A stretch of 64,000 nt of DNA from Mycobacterium yunnanensis (GTDB lineage Bacteria > Actinomycetota > Actinomycetes > Mycobacteriales > Mycobacteriaceae), in NCBI RefSeq assembly GCF_025823185.1, contig NZ_JACKVK010000022.1, positions 1 to 64,000 of the forward strand, given 5' to 3'. The notes beneath the pieces were generated by a model that was not told the DNA's origin, searched no databases, and saw only the letters and a list, made by a program, of their open reading frames with translations. Position 1 is the first letter of the stretch. Every line of letters begins with the position of its first letter. The position numbers and the translations under genes were made by a program. Below, piece after piece: positions 63,184 to 64,000 of the stretch.

Positions 63184-64000
63184 CAGCGGTCCCGGATTCG
63201 ATCACGGAGCGCGTCGCCAGCGAAATTGGCGATGATCGCGATGATCGCCACCGCAACAGCCGGCATGATGGGGATCCACCATGCGCTGAAGATGTAGGTG
63301 ATGCCCTGGGCGCTCATGGACCCCAGCTCGGGCGCAGGTTGAGGAGCTCCAAGGCCAAGGAACGACAAACTGGACAACATCAGGACCAACGCAGCGATGT
63401 CCAGGCTCGCGGTCACGATCGTCACGGGTATCGCCCCGGGCAACAGGTGTCTCCGCAGTAGACGCCACCAACCCACCCCACCGATTCGCGCCGCCTCCAT
63501 GTGCGGCGAAACCCGAAGTTTGCGCACCTCGGACCGGACGATGCGGGTGTAGAGCGGCCACCAGACGATCGCGACACCGATCAGCGTGTGGGTGTAGGAC
63601 CGGCCGAGAGCGGCCACCACCGCGAGCGCCAGGATGGGTCCAGGTAGGGCCAGGAAGGCATCGGTCATCCTCATCAGGACGGCGTCGAACCAGCCACCGG
63701 CCGCCCCCGCGATCAGCCCGATGAGGCCGCCGAAGACCACCGAGAACCCGACCACCGCCAGGGCGCCGAACCAACTGGTCTGCATCCCGCACAGCACCCG
63801 GCTGAGGACATCGCGTCCGACGGTGTCGGTGCCCATTAAGTGGGCGCCGCCGGGTGCGGTCATCGGCTTGTCCACCGCGATCAATGGGTCGAACGGTGCG
63901 AGCTGGCGCGCGAAGATTGCGACTAGGAAGAGCAGTGCCAACGCACCGAAGGCGACGTAGGTCGGCACCGATGCGCCTTGGAAGTACTGCCGTGAGGCCA
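63183..64000 (-). CDS. DppC-type ABC permease (5' end uncertain, at window edge)
   Basis: At least 261 residues of the second permease: FDPLIAVDKPMTAPGGAHLM, GTDTVGRDVLSRVLCGMQTS, and the EAA loop MEAARIGGVGWWRLLRRHLLP followed by LSSLSFLGLGAPQPAPELGS. All are DppC/OppC hallmarks. A GTG at 63966-63968 could start it, but the frame stays open to the right edge (QYFQGAS precedes), so the true start may lie outside. ATPase genes are probably further right. Confidence 0.85.
   Translation of the reverse strand, partial: ASRQYFQGASVPTYVAFGALALLFLVAIFARQLAPFDPLIAVDKPMTAPGGAHLMGTDTVGRDVLSRVLCGMQTSWFGALAVVGFSVVFGGLIGLIAGAAGGWFDAVLMRMTDAFLALPGPILALAVVAALGRSYTHTLIGVAIVWWPLYTRIVRSEVRKLRVSPHMEAARIGGVGWWRLLRRHLLPGAIPVTIVTASLDIAALVLMLSSLSFLGLGAPQPAPELGSMSAQGITYIFSAWWIPIMPAVAVAIIAIIANFAGDALRDRIRDR

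Noticed and set aside
1..64000. CRISPR array or phage-defence locus
   Set aside because: No regularly spaced repeats, cas genes or known defence gene sets were seen.

Overview
The window is GC-rich actinobacterial DNA, most likely from a fast-growing Mycobacterium (Mycolicibacterium). Supporting genes are a DUF4193 zinc-ribbon protein, a close homologue of the mycobacterial histidine kinase PrrB, a GlcNAc-specific PTS with nagB and nagA, an LpqC-like secreted esterase, and frequent GTG starts with 4-nt stop/start overlaps. This assignment rests on protein resemblance read by eye.

Positions 1 to about 35.9 kb look like ordinary chromosome: small transcription units, several divergent regulator/target pairs, and a few decayed genes. 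In order they hold an IS481-type transposase tail; a spore-photoproduct-lyase-like radical SAM protein and an APC permease; a hydrolase, a SnoaL pseudogene and a luciferase-like monooxygenase; an LpqC-like esterase, DUF302 and LOG proteins; a LysR/MFS pair with a dyad operator; the GlcNAc uptake and catabolism block nagE / crr-nagB-nagA; an MFS carrier; a Tat-exported acetamidase behind a foldable leader; an orphan PrrB-like kinase; a TetR/TetX-like monooxygenase pair with two operators; a carboxylesterase, DUF2252, DUF4193, an MDR reductase with a LysR; a cNMP/CBS/DUF294 protein with a DnaQ-like exonuclease; a trehalose-synthase-like GH13 enzyme; a lipoprotein, a GH25-like protein, two crcB genes, pgm and an MFS exporter.

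A tRNA-Ala(GGC) at 35.88 kb marks a boundary. Directly after it lie three gene fragments within about 650 bases: the C-terminus of a PIN-like protein, the N-terminus of a tyrosine integrase and the C-terminus of a TraA/TrwC-type relaxase. They look like the scar of an integrated mobile element.

Positions 36.9 to 64 kb form an accessory catabolic island. It contains three NtaA/DmoA-type flavin monooxygenases (two in tandem), two near-identical PhyH-type dioxygenases, two SDRs, two Tat-lipoprotein peptide-type binding proteins, a complete polyamine-type ABC importer with a fused PotB-PotC permease, an aldo-keto reductase, an F420-type luciferase-like oxidoreductase, a two-subunit N,N-dimethylformamidase-like enzyme followed by a Rieske-like protein that has lost its cluster ligands, a TetR, a GntR-UTRA regulator and a DppBC permease pair that runs off the right edge. 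A 14-bp element (GACTGNNGTCGYAT) recurs in six intergenic regions across 23 kb, with a decayed seventh copy, so the scattered operons look like one regulon. The simplest reading is a pathway that imports a nitrogenous compound, oxidises it with flavin and iron/2-oxoglutarate oxygenases and cleaves an amide or formamide C-N bond. The substrate is not identifiable from sequence.
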